A stretch of DNA of 64,000 bases from Actinomadura graeca (GTDB lineage: Bacteria > Actinomycetota > Actinomycetes > Streptosporangiales > Streptosporangiaceae). This document shows positions 23,700 to 30,948 of this stretch, piece after piece. The translations under genes and the position numbers were made by a program. The notes below the pieces were generated by a model. That model did no database searches. It had not been told where the DNA came from and saw nothing but the letters and a program-made list of their open reading frames with translations. The stretch spans positions 2,294,001 to 2,358,000 of the forward strand of contig NZ_CP059572.1 of assembly GCF_019175365.1 (NCBI RefSeq), read 5' to 3'. How positions within the stretch are numbered: position 1 is the stretch's first letter; each line of letters opens with the position of its first letter.

Positions 23700-24620
23700 T
23701 CAGATCAGCGCGGCGTCCGCCTCGGCGACCGACCGCAGCGTCCGCTCGTCGGTGATCAGGACGTTCAGGAACCCGCCGCGCAGCGCCCCGACGATCGGCT
23801 GCACCTTCTGGGTGCCCCCGGCCACGAGGACCATGTGCCGGTCCGGCCGGCCGGACAGCTCCCGGAACGCCGCGAGGTCGATGAACCCGAACGAGTACGG
23901 GACCGGATGCGTCATGATCCGGCCGTCGATCGCGTACGGATGCCAGTTGACCTCTCCGCAGGCTCCGGCCTCGTACAGCTGGTTGGGGTCGAAGGCCGGG
24001 TCGATGAACCGGTTGACGTATTCCTTGACGACCCCGTAGGACGAACCCGGGCCGAACGACCCGCAACTGTAGAAGGCCATGTTGACGTCGCGGACCTGCC
24101 CCATGATGGTGCGCACGTCGGGCCGGTTCTCGAAGGCCGAGCGCTCGCTCTCCGTCGCGAAGAACGAGGGGAAGTTGACCGCGTGGGCACGGCATTCCGG
24201 ATTGCGCTGCCAAAGCTCGATCAGTGCCGCGTACGACGACATCACGCTGGTCAGCTCGGGCACCACGTTGAACGAGATGGGAAAGGCGTCCATCGCCAGC
24301 CGGAACGGCTCGATGTTCCGCACCATCGTGTGGATGGTGTTGGCGCAGGAGAATCCCACCCGGAAATTGCGCTCGACATGACCGCGGAAATACATCGCGG
24401 CGCCCGCGCCCAGGTTCTGGTACAGCTCGTCGCCCGAGGCCGCCGTGACGACCACGAGATCGCGCAGCGCGTACTTCGCGGCCAGTGCCGCCTGGATGTC
24501 GGGCAGCTCCAGCGGCGCGTCCGCCTGCGCCGGCGGCTGCGCCGCGGGCGGCCCGGCCGCGGGCGGCCCCGGCCGCGGGCCGCGCCACCCCGAACCCGGC
24601 CTGAAGGTGGGCTGACTCAT
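23700..24620 (-). CDS. Orphan SorC-type sugar-phosphate-binding domain protein (no HTH)
   Basis: A 306-residue protein whose residues about 50-306 match the C-terminal effector domain of SorC/DeoR-like regulators (NagB/RpiA-type fold): NFRVGFSCANTIHTMV, SFGPGSSYGVVKEYVN, GACGEVNWHPYAIDG and HMVLVAGGTQKVQPIVGALRGGFLNVLITDE. The last is the signature of this sugar-phosphate-binding domain. SorC regulators carry an N-terminal HTH of about 60 residues; here that place is a Pro/Ala/Gly-rich tail, and frames further upstream are taken by the next gene. It may bind or isomerise a sugar phosphate or regulate by protein contacts. It is convergent with the kinase gene and lies 1 nt after the stop of the membrane-anchored gene. 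Confidence 0.8.
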   Translation of the reverse strand: MSQPTFRPGSGWRGPRPGPPAAGPPAAQPPAQADAPLELPDIQAALAAKYALRDLVVVTAASGDELYQNLGAGAAMYFRGHVERNFRVGFSCANTIHTMVRNIEPFRLAMDAFPISFNVVPELTSVMSSYAALIELWQRNPECRAHAVNFPSFFATESERSAFENRPDVRTIMGQVRDVNMAFYSCGSFGPGSSYGVVKEYVNRFIDPAFDPNQLYEAGACGEVNWHPYAIDGRIMTHPVPYSFGFIDLAAFRELSGRPDRHMVLVAGGTQKVQPIVGALRGGFLNVLITDERTLRSVAEADAALI

Positions 24621-24621
24621 C

Positions 24622-25089
24622 TCAGAACTTCTCCAGCTTCCCGCTCGGCAGCCGACGCAGGCGTCGGCCCTGCGCATCGCGAAACTCCAGCCGTACCCGT
24701 ACCAGGGCGTCGTTGCTCGGCAGCACCAGGTGGGCACCGTCGAACGTGAAGCTGTGGCGCCCGGGAGGCAGCAGGCCGTGCTCGGCCGAGCCGGTCTCGG
24801 CCTGGGCCTCCGCACCCTTCTCATCGGTCCACGACACCGTTATCGCCCATTCGTAAATGGGGTACTCGGTGTGGTTGGTGAGCCAGAGGGTCCCCGTCCG
24901 CCCGGGGCCCGGTGTGAGTTCGACCCACGCGTGGACGGAGGCGTACTGCGTATTCCTCTGCATCCGCTCCGACCGCAGCGAGAAGGTCAGCGCGACGATG
25001 ACCGCGACGGTTGTCGCCGCTCCCGAGAACCACCCGCTGACCGCGCCCCATTCAATGCCGGACGCGGCGGCGAAATCCAGCGAACCCAT
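24622..25089 (-). CDS. Small membrane-anchored hypothetical protein
   Basis: A 155-residue protein with one N-terminal membrane helix (about residues 18-38, FSGAATTVAVIVALTFSL) and a soluble beta-rich domain. The pattern HAWVELTPGPGRTGTLWLTNHTEYPIYEW looks like an Ig-like or cohesin-like sandwich, and similar small proteins are frequent in actinomycetes. It is the first gene of a two-gene operon with the orphan SorC-domain protein (TGA, one base, ATG). Nothing in it suggests catalysis. Confidence 0.7.
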   Translation of the reverse strand: MGSLDFAAASGIEWGAVSGWFSGAATTVAVIVALTFSLRSERMQRNTQYASVHAWVELTPGPGRTGTLWLTNHTEYPIYEWAITVSWTDEKGAEAQAETGSAEHGLLPPGRHSFTFDGAHLVLPSNDALVRVRLEFRDAQGRRLRRLPSGKLEKF

Positions 25090-26097
25090 TGCGTGTGCTC
25101 ACAACCCCCAACATGCGCGAGCCCGGCGCGTCGCCCTCGTCGCAGACCGTGGACAGAGATCGCAGATCACGACCGAAAAGAGTGAAGGCCGCGCGCTTAA
25201 CCTGTTCCGGCTCGGCATGACGGTCAGTATAAGGCTCCTTCCCGGGACAGCCTATCCTCGCGCGACCGTCATGGTGCCCCGCACATCGAGGTTCCAGGAC
25301 CTGAATCACCGGCGGAAGCACGGCCGTCTCCGACACCTGGGGGCGGCCTTCTCCACGGTGATGGCCGTGGAGGAGGACGGCCGCGCCGGCTCGTTGGACG
25401 CACGGGTACCTCTGGGCCACATCCGCCGCACGCGCGAGGCCGGAGAGTCAGCCGCAGGTCAGGGAGCGGCATCGCGGGCACGTCAGACGGCTTCTCTGAC
25501 ATCGGATCGCGACGGCGACACGTCCACGGAGCGTTGCCGGGGCCGGCTGCGTGGGAGGCGGAGCATGATCGGCTCGTCGTCGAATCGGCCGCGCTCCGGC
25601 GGCGGTCCCGCCCGGTGCGCTACGGCCCGCCTGGCGCTCACCGGCCCCTGCGAGATGGTGGCCGTACGGGGTGCGGCCGGTAACGGCCAGGCCCGTCCCA
25701 GGACACGCCGCGAGCCACCCGGCGGCCGCCGCGACACCGCGCTCCTTGGACCGGTGACAACGACCCGCCGAACCCATTTGCGCAATCCATTCCACGGCAC
25801 GTCGAAATCAATTCTCGGACGCCGGGCGATTAGGCAATTCACGGGCGTCATGGGACGAGCCGGTCGTCGATGAGAATCTCGCGGAGCGGCCGGGTCCCCT
25901 CGCCCTCGGCCCGCTCGCGGGCCTCTCCGGCGGCGGTGCCGGAGGAGGGCGGTCCCGCGTCCCGGCGATCACCCGGACGGCGGGACGGCCCTGCTCTCCG
26001 TGACGCTCCGTGCCGGGCGGGCGGCTTCTCCGGCGTCCCCCGGGGACCTCCGAGTATCCACGGCCTCGCCTGCGAGGAGATTCGCTACAGTGGTCCC
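25090..26097. other. About 1 kb without a supported gene
   Basis: Open frames here exist on both strands but show Arg/Pro/Gly-rich, shadow-like composition and no family motifs or good ribosome sites. Short AT-rich stretches (TATAAG near 25230; TATCCT near 25254; a segment at 25780-25830) could be promoters. The region may hold decayed sequence or regulatory DNA; nothing firmer can be said. Confidence 0.5.
26086..26091 (+). promoter_or_regulatory. -10 element TACAGT, possible leaderless start
   Basis: TACAGT ends 7 nt before the GTG at 26098, which would place transcription start on the start codon. The -35 region is poor. Confidence 0.4.
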
Positions 26098-27150
26098 GTG
26101 AGAAGAGCTATGGCCGACGAACTGCGGCGTATTGCGGAGGCGGATACCTCCCCGCCTCAGTGCCTTGCCGACCCGCTTGACCCTGATCTGCCGCACGCCT
26201 TTGTCGATGTGCTGAAAGACCCGATGCCCATGGGGGCGGTGGAGGCCGTCGAGCGGGCCGCGATGGGGGTGTTCCGCCAGCAGCTCGTCAAGCCGGACGC
26301 CGACGACCCGTTCGCGGCGCGGTCGTTCGCCGACTTTTTTCTCGCGCTGGGTTTCCTGTACAAGTACAAGCCTTATGGAGTGAAAGCGGCCTCTCCTTTC
26401 GGCTATTCGCTGTTCGATCTGCATCCCGGCCAGGGCTTCAGTTTCCAGCTCCATCTGGAACCGAAATACGAGGCATTTCACATTTTGCACGCCCATCCGG
26501 GCGGCTTCATCTACCTGTCGTCCCATCCGGAATGGCTGGAGTCCGGGGAGAAGGACGCCGTCGTCTGGTCCGAGGGCGACGCGGAGATCCGGTCCTCGCA
26601 CACGTGGAGCCCGCGGCCGGGCGACATCGCGCGCATCACCTCGACCGAGATCGTCCACACGGTGGTGGGCTGCACCCTGGAGGAGTACGCGACGACCTCG
26701 TTCGACGCGGTGGAGCGGCTGCTGGACCAGAACGACCGGGCCGGGCTGGAACTGCCCGCACGGCACCCCGAGATCCGCGCGATGCTCCAGAACCTGCACC
26801 CAGATCTGCCCCGGCGTTCTCTCGGCCGGGCCGGCTCGGGGTGGATCCGCGCCGACCTGCCGCCCTCGGAGCCGATCATCGACGTGCCGGGGCAGCTGCT
26901 GGGACGGCGGCTGCGGATCGGGCCGGGAGCGGACCCGCGCCTGCCGGCGCCCGTGGGCTGGGTGAAGGTCGTCGTGCCGACCTCGACGGCGGTGCGCTGC
27001 GCGTTCGCCGATCGGGAATGGACCGTTTCACCCGGGCAGATCTTCACCGTTCCCCCGGGCTGGGACGCCGAGGTGACGGCCGACGAGCCGACGGTGGTCT
27101 CGATCCAGTCCATCGCCCCCGAGCTGATCCTGCGCGAATGGGCCGGGTAG
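26098..27150 (+). CDS. Cupin-like protein of unknown function
   Basis: A protein of 350 residues from the GTG at 26098 (leaderless) or 346 from the ATG at 26110; neither has a clear ribosome site. The middle (about 95-185) reads SFQLHLEPKYEAFHILHAHPGGFIYL, a cupin-type barrel with His/Glu residues placed like metal ligands, followed by RPGDIARITSTEIVHTVVG, the second cupin motif. The C-terminus, with WTVSPGQIFTVPPGWDAEV, looks like a second, degenerate cupin. Such bicupins include sugar-phosphate isomerases and sugar-sensing proteins. Flanking sugar-phosphate genes on both sides support that theme, but the reaction is not identifiable. Confidence 0.65.
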   Translation: MRRAMADELRRIAEADTSPPQCLADPLDPDLPHAFVDVLKDPMPMGAVEAVERAAMGVFRQQLVKPDADDPFAARSFADFFLALGFLYKYKPYGVKAASPFGYSLFDLHPGQGFSFQLHLEPKYEAFHILHAHPGGFIYLSSHPEWLESGEKDAVVWSEGDAEIRSSHTWSPRPGDIARITSTEIVHTVVGCTLEEYATTSFDAVERLLDQNDRAGLELPARHPEIRAMLQNLHPDLPRRSLGRAGSGWIRADLPPSEPIIDVPGQLLGRRLRIGPGADPRLPAPVGWVKVVVPTSTAVRCAFADREWTVSPGQIFTVPPGWDAEVTADEPTVVSIQSIAPELILREWAG

Positions 27151-27187
27151 TGGCGCGGGACGGCGTGCGGGCCGCTCCCCCGGCACC

Positions 27188-27889
27188 ATGTCCACGCTAG
27201 GCGACCAGCCGGTCGCGGCCCGGGCAAGGTACGGGCCCTTCGCCGCGGTCCTGTTCGACTGCGACGGGGTGCTCGTCGACTCCCAGGCCATCTGCCGGGA
27301 GACGTGGACGCGATGGCTGGACCGGGTGGGCATCGAGGACCACTCGGTCGTCGAGGCGCTGGAGGGCAGGCCGATCCGCGAGGCGATGGCGGAGCTGATC
27401 CCGGCCGGGCGGCTGGACCGGGAGGTGGACTGGTTCTCGTCCATGGAGCTGCGCTCGGCGAGCGGCGTGCGCGCCGTCCCCGGGGCCGGCGACGCCGTGC
27501 GCGGGCTCCTCAACGCCGACTGGGCGGTCGTCACCTCGGCCTCACGCGCCCTCGCCCGCGCGCGGCTCGCCGCCGCGGGCCTGCCGTGCCCTCGGGTCAT
27601 GATCGCGGCGGACGACGTCGCGGCCGGCAAGCCCGCGCCGGACTGCTACCGGCTCGCCGCCCGGCGCCTCGGCGTCCCCGCCGGCCGCTGCGTGGTGCTC
27701 GAGGACTCCGGCGCCGGCGCCCGCGCCGCGGCCCTGGCGGGGGCGACGGTCCTCGGCGTCGGCGCGGGGATCGGGAGTTCGCGCGTCCATATCGGCCCGG
27801 TGGCGGATTTGCGCGCAATAGAACTGCACCGGGCGGGCGGCCGGGATATCAGGCTCAACGTCCACGAGAATTCACCGCGCCCGGAATGA
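27188..27889 (+). CDS. HAD-IA phosphatase / beta-phosphoglucomutase-like hydrolase
   Basis: A 233-residue HAD-superfamily subfamily IA protein. Motif I is FDCDGVLVDSQ (nucleophile and acid Asp), motif II VVTSAS, motif III lysine in AAGKPAPDCY, and motif IV LEDSGAGARAA. A helical cap (about residues 40-100) is typical of sugar-phosphate phosphatases or beta-phosphoglucomutases; the motif I sequence favours a phosphatase or mutase on a phosphorylated sugar. It begins 37 nt after the cupin gene and is probably co-transcribed. No strong Shine-Dalgarno is seen before the ATG. Confidence 0.85.
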   Translation: MSTLGDQPVAARARYGPFAAVLFDCDGVLVDSQAICRETWTRWLDRVGIEDHSVVEALEGRPIREAMAELIPAGRLDREVDWFSSMELRSASGVRAVPGAGDAVRGLLNADWAVVTSASRALARARLAAAGLPCPRVMIAADDVAAGKPAPDCYRLAARRLGVPAGRCVVLEDSGAGARAAALAGATVLGVGAGIGSSRVHIGPVADLRAIELHRAGGRDIRLNVHENSPRPE

Positions 27890-27893
27890 GCCC

Positions 27894-27923
27894 TTGGACA
27901 GGAATCCGACGCTGACGTAGCAT
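27894..27923 (+). promoter_or_regulatory. Sigma-70 promoter driving a leaderless HAD-IIB gene
   Basis: TTGGAC (27894-27899), 18-bp spacer, TAGCAT (27918-27923). The last T lies 7 nt before the A of the ATG at 27930, so the mRNA should start on the ATG. No ribosome-binding site is present. Confidence 0.65.
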
Positions 27924-27929
27924 AACGCC

Positions 27930-28739
27930 ATGCCGAGCCAGAGCGTCGAATTGGTCGTCACGGACCTCGACGGCACCCTGTGGGACCACACGTGCCGCGC
28001 GCATCCGAATACGCTGCGCGCGCTTTCGGAGATGTCCAAGGCCGTCCCAGTGATCGCCGCCACGGGCCGCCGCCCGTCCAGCGCCTTCGAAAAGATGCGG
28101 GAAAACGATTTCCTGATGCCGGCGGTCCTGTTCGACGGGGCGATCGGGCTGCTGGCCGAGTCCGGCCCCCGATTTCACTACCTGCCGTTCGACGCGGAGA
28201 CCTACGAGCAGATCCTGGACATCTTTCTGCGTTTCGGCCTGGAGCCCGTCGTCAATCTGGACGACGCCAGATCCTGCGGCGTCGGGCGGAATCCGGCGAC
28301 CCATCCGGAGCACCTCGCGGACAACGCGCACAACACCCGCAGGATCGACCTCACGCAGGCGGCGGCACGGTGGAACGTCCTCAGCCTGCTGATCTGCGGC
28401 GGCGACGACCGGCTGGTCGCGGTGTTCGACGAGGTCAAGGACGTCGCCGCCGCCACGCTGACGCCGGACGTGCGGTACGGGGGCCGCAGCCTGTCCGCCA
28501 GGCCGCGCGGCGCCACGAAGTGGTCCGGCGTGACCTCGTACTGCCGCGAGCAGGGGATCCGGCCGGACCGGGTCCTCGCGGTCGCGGACGGCATGAACGA
28601 CCTCGACCTCCTCGCGGCGGCGGCCATCGCGTGCGTCCCCGCGTCGGCCTGCGAGGAGGCGCTGGGCCTCGCCACCCACACGATCGCCGCGCCCGCGGAG
28701 GGCGGATGGGCCGAGGTGCTGGAGTTCGTCGTCAGCTGA
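27930..28739 (+). CDS. HAD-IIB (Cof-type) phosphatase
   Basis: A 269-residue HAD-IIB hydrolase: motif I VVTDLDGTLWD, motif II AATGRRP, motif III lysine in RGATKWSGV and motif IV AVADGMNDLDLLAAA. The C2-type alpha/beta cap lies between residues about 85 and 190. This class dephosphorylates small sugar phosphates and related metabolites (compare sucrose-phosphate and Cof-type phosphatases). A good promoter places the transcript start at the ATG, so it is independently transcribed although only 40 nt follow the other HAD gene. It is convergent with the injection-system operon and its stop region overlaps the last WD40 gene by 8 nt. Confidence 0.85.
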   Translation: MPSQSVELVVTDLDGTLWDHTCRAHPNTLRALSEMSKAVPVIAATGRRPSSAFEKMRENDFLMPAVLFDGAIGLLAESGPRFHYLPFDAETYEQILDIFLRFGLEPVVNLDDARSCGVGRNPATHPEHLADNAHNTRRIDLTQAAARWNVLSLLICGGDDRLVAVFDEVKDVAAATLTPDVRYGGRSLSARPRGATKWSGVTSYCREQGIRPDRVLAVADGMNDLDLLAAAAIACVPASACEEALGLATHTIAAPAEGGWAEVLEFVVS

Positions 28740-30783
28740 GGTCGGACACCCGCGCCGTGGCGTCGTCCGAGCCCGTGACGAACCACGCGGCGTCCGGGGC
28801 GAAGGCGACCGCCCGTACGGCGGAGCCGTGCACCAGCAGCCCGCGCTGGTTCCCCGCGGCGTCGTACGCCGCCCCCTGGCCGTCGCCGGATCCCGCCGCG
28901 AACAGGGCGCCGCCGGCGCTGAAGACGACCGGCGTGAGCCGCGGCCCCTGGTTCACGAGCTGACGCAGGTCGCCCGAGGGCAGGTCGAACAGCCGCAGGT
29001 CGCCGCGGGCGGCCGTCACCAGGACCGAGCCGGACGGGCCGACCGCGACGGCGTCCACCGCCACGCCCGCCGCCGCGTCCGCCGCCACGCCCGCCGCCGC
29101 GGTGAGCGAGCGGTCCCGGTGCTGGAGGCGGAGCCGTTCGGTGCCGGTGCCGATCTCGAAAAGCCGGGCGAAACCGTCCGCGCACGCCGTGGCCAGGAAG
29201 GCGCCGTCAGGGGTGAACGACACCGACCCCACCACCCCCTCATGGGCGAACTGGACCTGCTCGGTGCCGGTCCGGGCGGTGAACACCCTGGCGGTGCCGT
29301 CGGCGCAGCCGGTGGCCACCAGCTCACCGTCCCGGCTGATCGCCACACTGAGCACCGCCCCACCATGCGAACGGCGGAACCGCTGCGCCGACTCGGCGAC
29401 GCCGAACACCCGCATCGTGCCGTCCTCGCTGCCGGAGACGACGATCGCGCCGTCCCCGCCCACGACCACGGTGCGGACGACGCCTTCGTGGTCGAACCGG
29501 GCGCGCTGCGTGCCCGTCACGGCATCGAACATCCGGACGGTGGCGTCCTCGCCGGCCGTGGCCACCCAGCCGCCGTCGGGGGCGAAGGCCACACCCCGCA
29601 CCGGCCCGCCATGCGCCAGGCGGCAGCGTTCCGCGCCGGTCCTGGCGTCCAGCACCCGCGCGACACCATCGGCGCAGCCACTCGCGAACCACCGCCCGTC
29701 CGGCGAGACGGCCACCGCCCCGACCGCGCCGCCGTGAGGGACCGAGAGCCGTGCCTGGGGCACGGCGGTGTCGAAGATCCGCGCCCGCATGTACGTCGTC
29801 ACGGACGCGCGCGAGCCGTCGGGGCCGAACGCCACCGGACCCGCCGGTTCCCGTGTCAGGCGGCACCGCTCGGCCCCGGTCGCCGCGTCGAACAGCACGG
29901 CGCCGCCGCTCCCCGACGCCGCCACCCACCGCCCCTCGGGACCGAACCCGGCCCGGAACGGCGGGTCGCCGGAGACGCCGTGGTCGAAGCGGGACAGCAG
30001 CGCCCCGGTCGCGGCGTCGAAGACGCGGACGGCGCCGTCCCGCCCGGCGGTGACCACGCGCCTGCCGTCCCGGTCGAACCGGACGTCCTCCACGCGGGCG
30101 TCCGCGCTTCCGGCGGGCTCGACCAGCCGGAGCCGGAGCGTGCCGGCCGCGGCGTCGACCAGGACCGCGCCGCCGTCGCCGCACCCGGCGCCCACCGCCC
30201 GGCCGTCCGGGCTCCAGCACGTCGCCTCCACCCAGGTGGCGAGCTGGAACCGGGTGCGCTCCGTCCCGGTCGCGGCGTCGATGATCCGCACGCCTCCCGG
30301 TTCGGACGACAGGTCCACCCTGTACCCGACGGCGATCCGGCCGCCGTCCGGGCTCCAGGAGAAGCCGGTGATCCAGAGCGGCTCGCCCTGGCCGGGCCAC
30401 CGGACGCGCGCGGTCCCGGTCGCGGCGTCCAGGACCTGCACCGCGACCGGGGAGCCGACGCCGACCAGCGTCCCGTCCGGGCTCCACCGCACGCCGTAGG
30501 CGGTCTCGCCGATCGCCGTCCGCCACCGCTCGGTGCCGGTCGCGGCGTCGAACATCACGACGGCGGGGCCCTGCCAGCTGGTCGTCACGACCCGCGCGCC
30601 GTCCGGGCCGAAGGCGACGTCGCCCCATCCGGACGATGTCAGCAGGGCGCATCGCCGGGCTCCGGTGGCCGCGTCGAAGACCATCTCGGACGTGGCCGCC
30701 ACCCGGCCGTCCGGGCTGAACGGCACGCCGAAGTACGAGGGGTCGGACCGTACGGAGCTGAGCTGCCGGGCCAGGTAGGTCAT
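28732..30783 (-). CDS. WD40-repeat beta-propeller protein 1 (end of injection-system operon)
   Basis: A 683-residue protein made almost wholly of about 14 WD40-like repeats of 40-43 residues, recurring as VAFAPDG...VATAGEDATVRMFDAVTG. This is enough for two seven-bladed propellers. There is no signal peptide, membrane helix or enzymatic domain, so it is a cytosolic or particle-bound interaction scaffold. It is the last gene of the nineteen-gene minus-strand operon and the paralogue of the next upstream gene; 29136-29730 is nearly identical to 31332-31926. A 165-bp gap separates the two, so partial independent expression is possible. How the propellers join the contractile particle is unknown; cargo binding or target recognition are both possible. 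Confidence 0.85.
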   Translation of the reverse strand: MTYLARQLSSVRSDPSYFGVPFSPDGRVAATSEMVFDAATGARRCALLTSSGWGDVAFGPDGARVVTTSWQGPAVVMFDAATGTERWRTAIGETAYGVRWSPDGTLVGVGSPVAVQVLDAATGTARVRWPGQGEPLWITGFSWSPDGGRIAVGYRVDLSSEPGGVRIIDAATGTERTRFQLATWVEATCWSPDGRAVGAGCGDGGAVLVDAAAGTLRLRLVEPAGSADARVEDVRFDRDGRRVVTAGRDGAVRVFDAATGALLSRFDHGVSGDPPFRAGFGPEGRWVAASGSGGAVLFDAATGAERCRLTREPAGPVAFGPDGSRASVTTYMRARIFDTAVPQARLSVPHGGAVGAVAVSPDGRWFASGCADGVARVLDARTGAERCRLAHGGPVRGVAFAPDGGWVATAGEDATVRMFDAVTGTQRARFDHEGVVRTVVVGGDGAIVVSGSEDGTMRVFGVAESAQRFRRSHGGAVLSVAISRDGELVATGCADGTARVFTARTGTEQVQFAHEGVVGSVSFTPDGAFLATACADGFARLFEIGTGTERLRLQHRDRSLTAAAGVAADAAAGVAVDAVAVGPSGSVLVTAARGDLRLFDLPSGDLRQLVNQGPRLTPVVFSAGGALFAAGSGDGQGAAYDAAGNQRGLLVHGSAVRAVAFAPDAAWFVTGSDDATARVSDLS
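29136..29730 (-). repeat. Near-identical segment, copy 1 of WD40 paralogues
   Basis: Aligns without gaps to 31332-31926 (offset 2196 bp) with few mismatches, while flanking parts of the two genes differ far more. This suggests recent duplication or gene conversion of about five blades. Confidence 0.75.
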
Positions 30784-30881
30784 GGCCGCCTTTCGGGAGC
30801 GTCCCGCCCGTCGGCGCGGCCGCGCCGGACCCCGGGCTTCCCGCCGAGCCTAGGAACCGTTCACGCGCTCATGGCGGCTTC

Positions 30882-30896
30882 GGCCGGACACCGGCC
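30882..30896. terminator. Short hairpin between the two WD40 genes
   Basis: GGCCGG and CCGGCC around an ACA loop in the 165-bp gap 30784-30948. It may weaken read-through into the last WD40 gene. Only a 6-bp stem, so uncertain. Confidence 0.3.
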
Positions 30897-30948
30897 CTTC
30901 GGGTAAGCGAAGAGTAACTCCCTGCTATCGACCCAGGTCCGTGGCGGG

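Noticed and set aside
25052..25420. 122-codon minus-strand frame in the gene-poor region
   Set aside because: Overlaps the start of the membrane-anchored gene, lacks a ribosome site and shows no family pattern.
25483..25851. 122-codon minus-strand frame
   Set aside because: Arg/Pro-rich with no motif and competing frames on both strands; unsupported.
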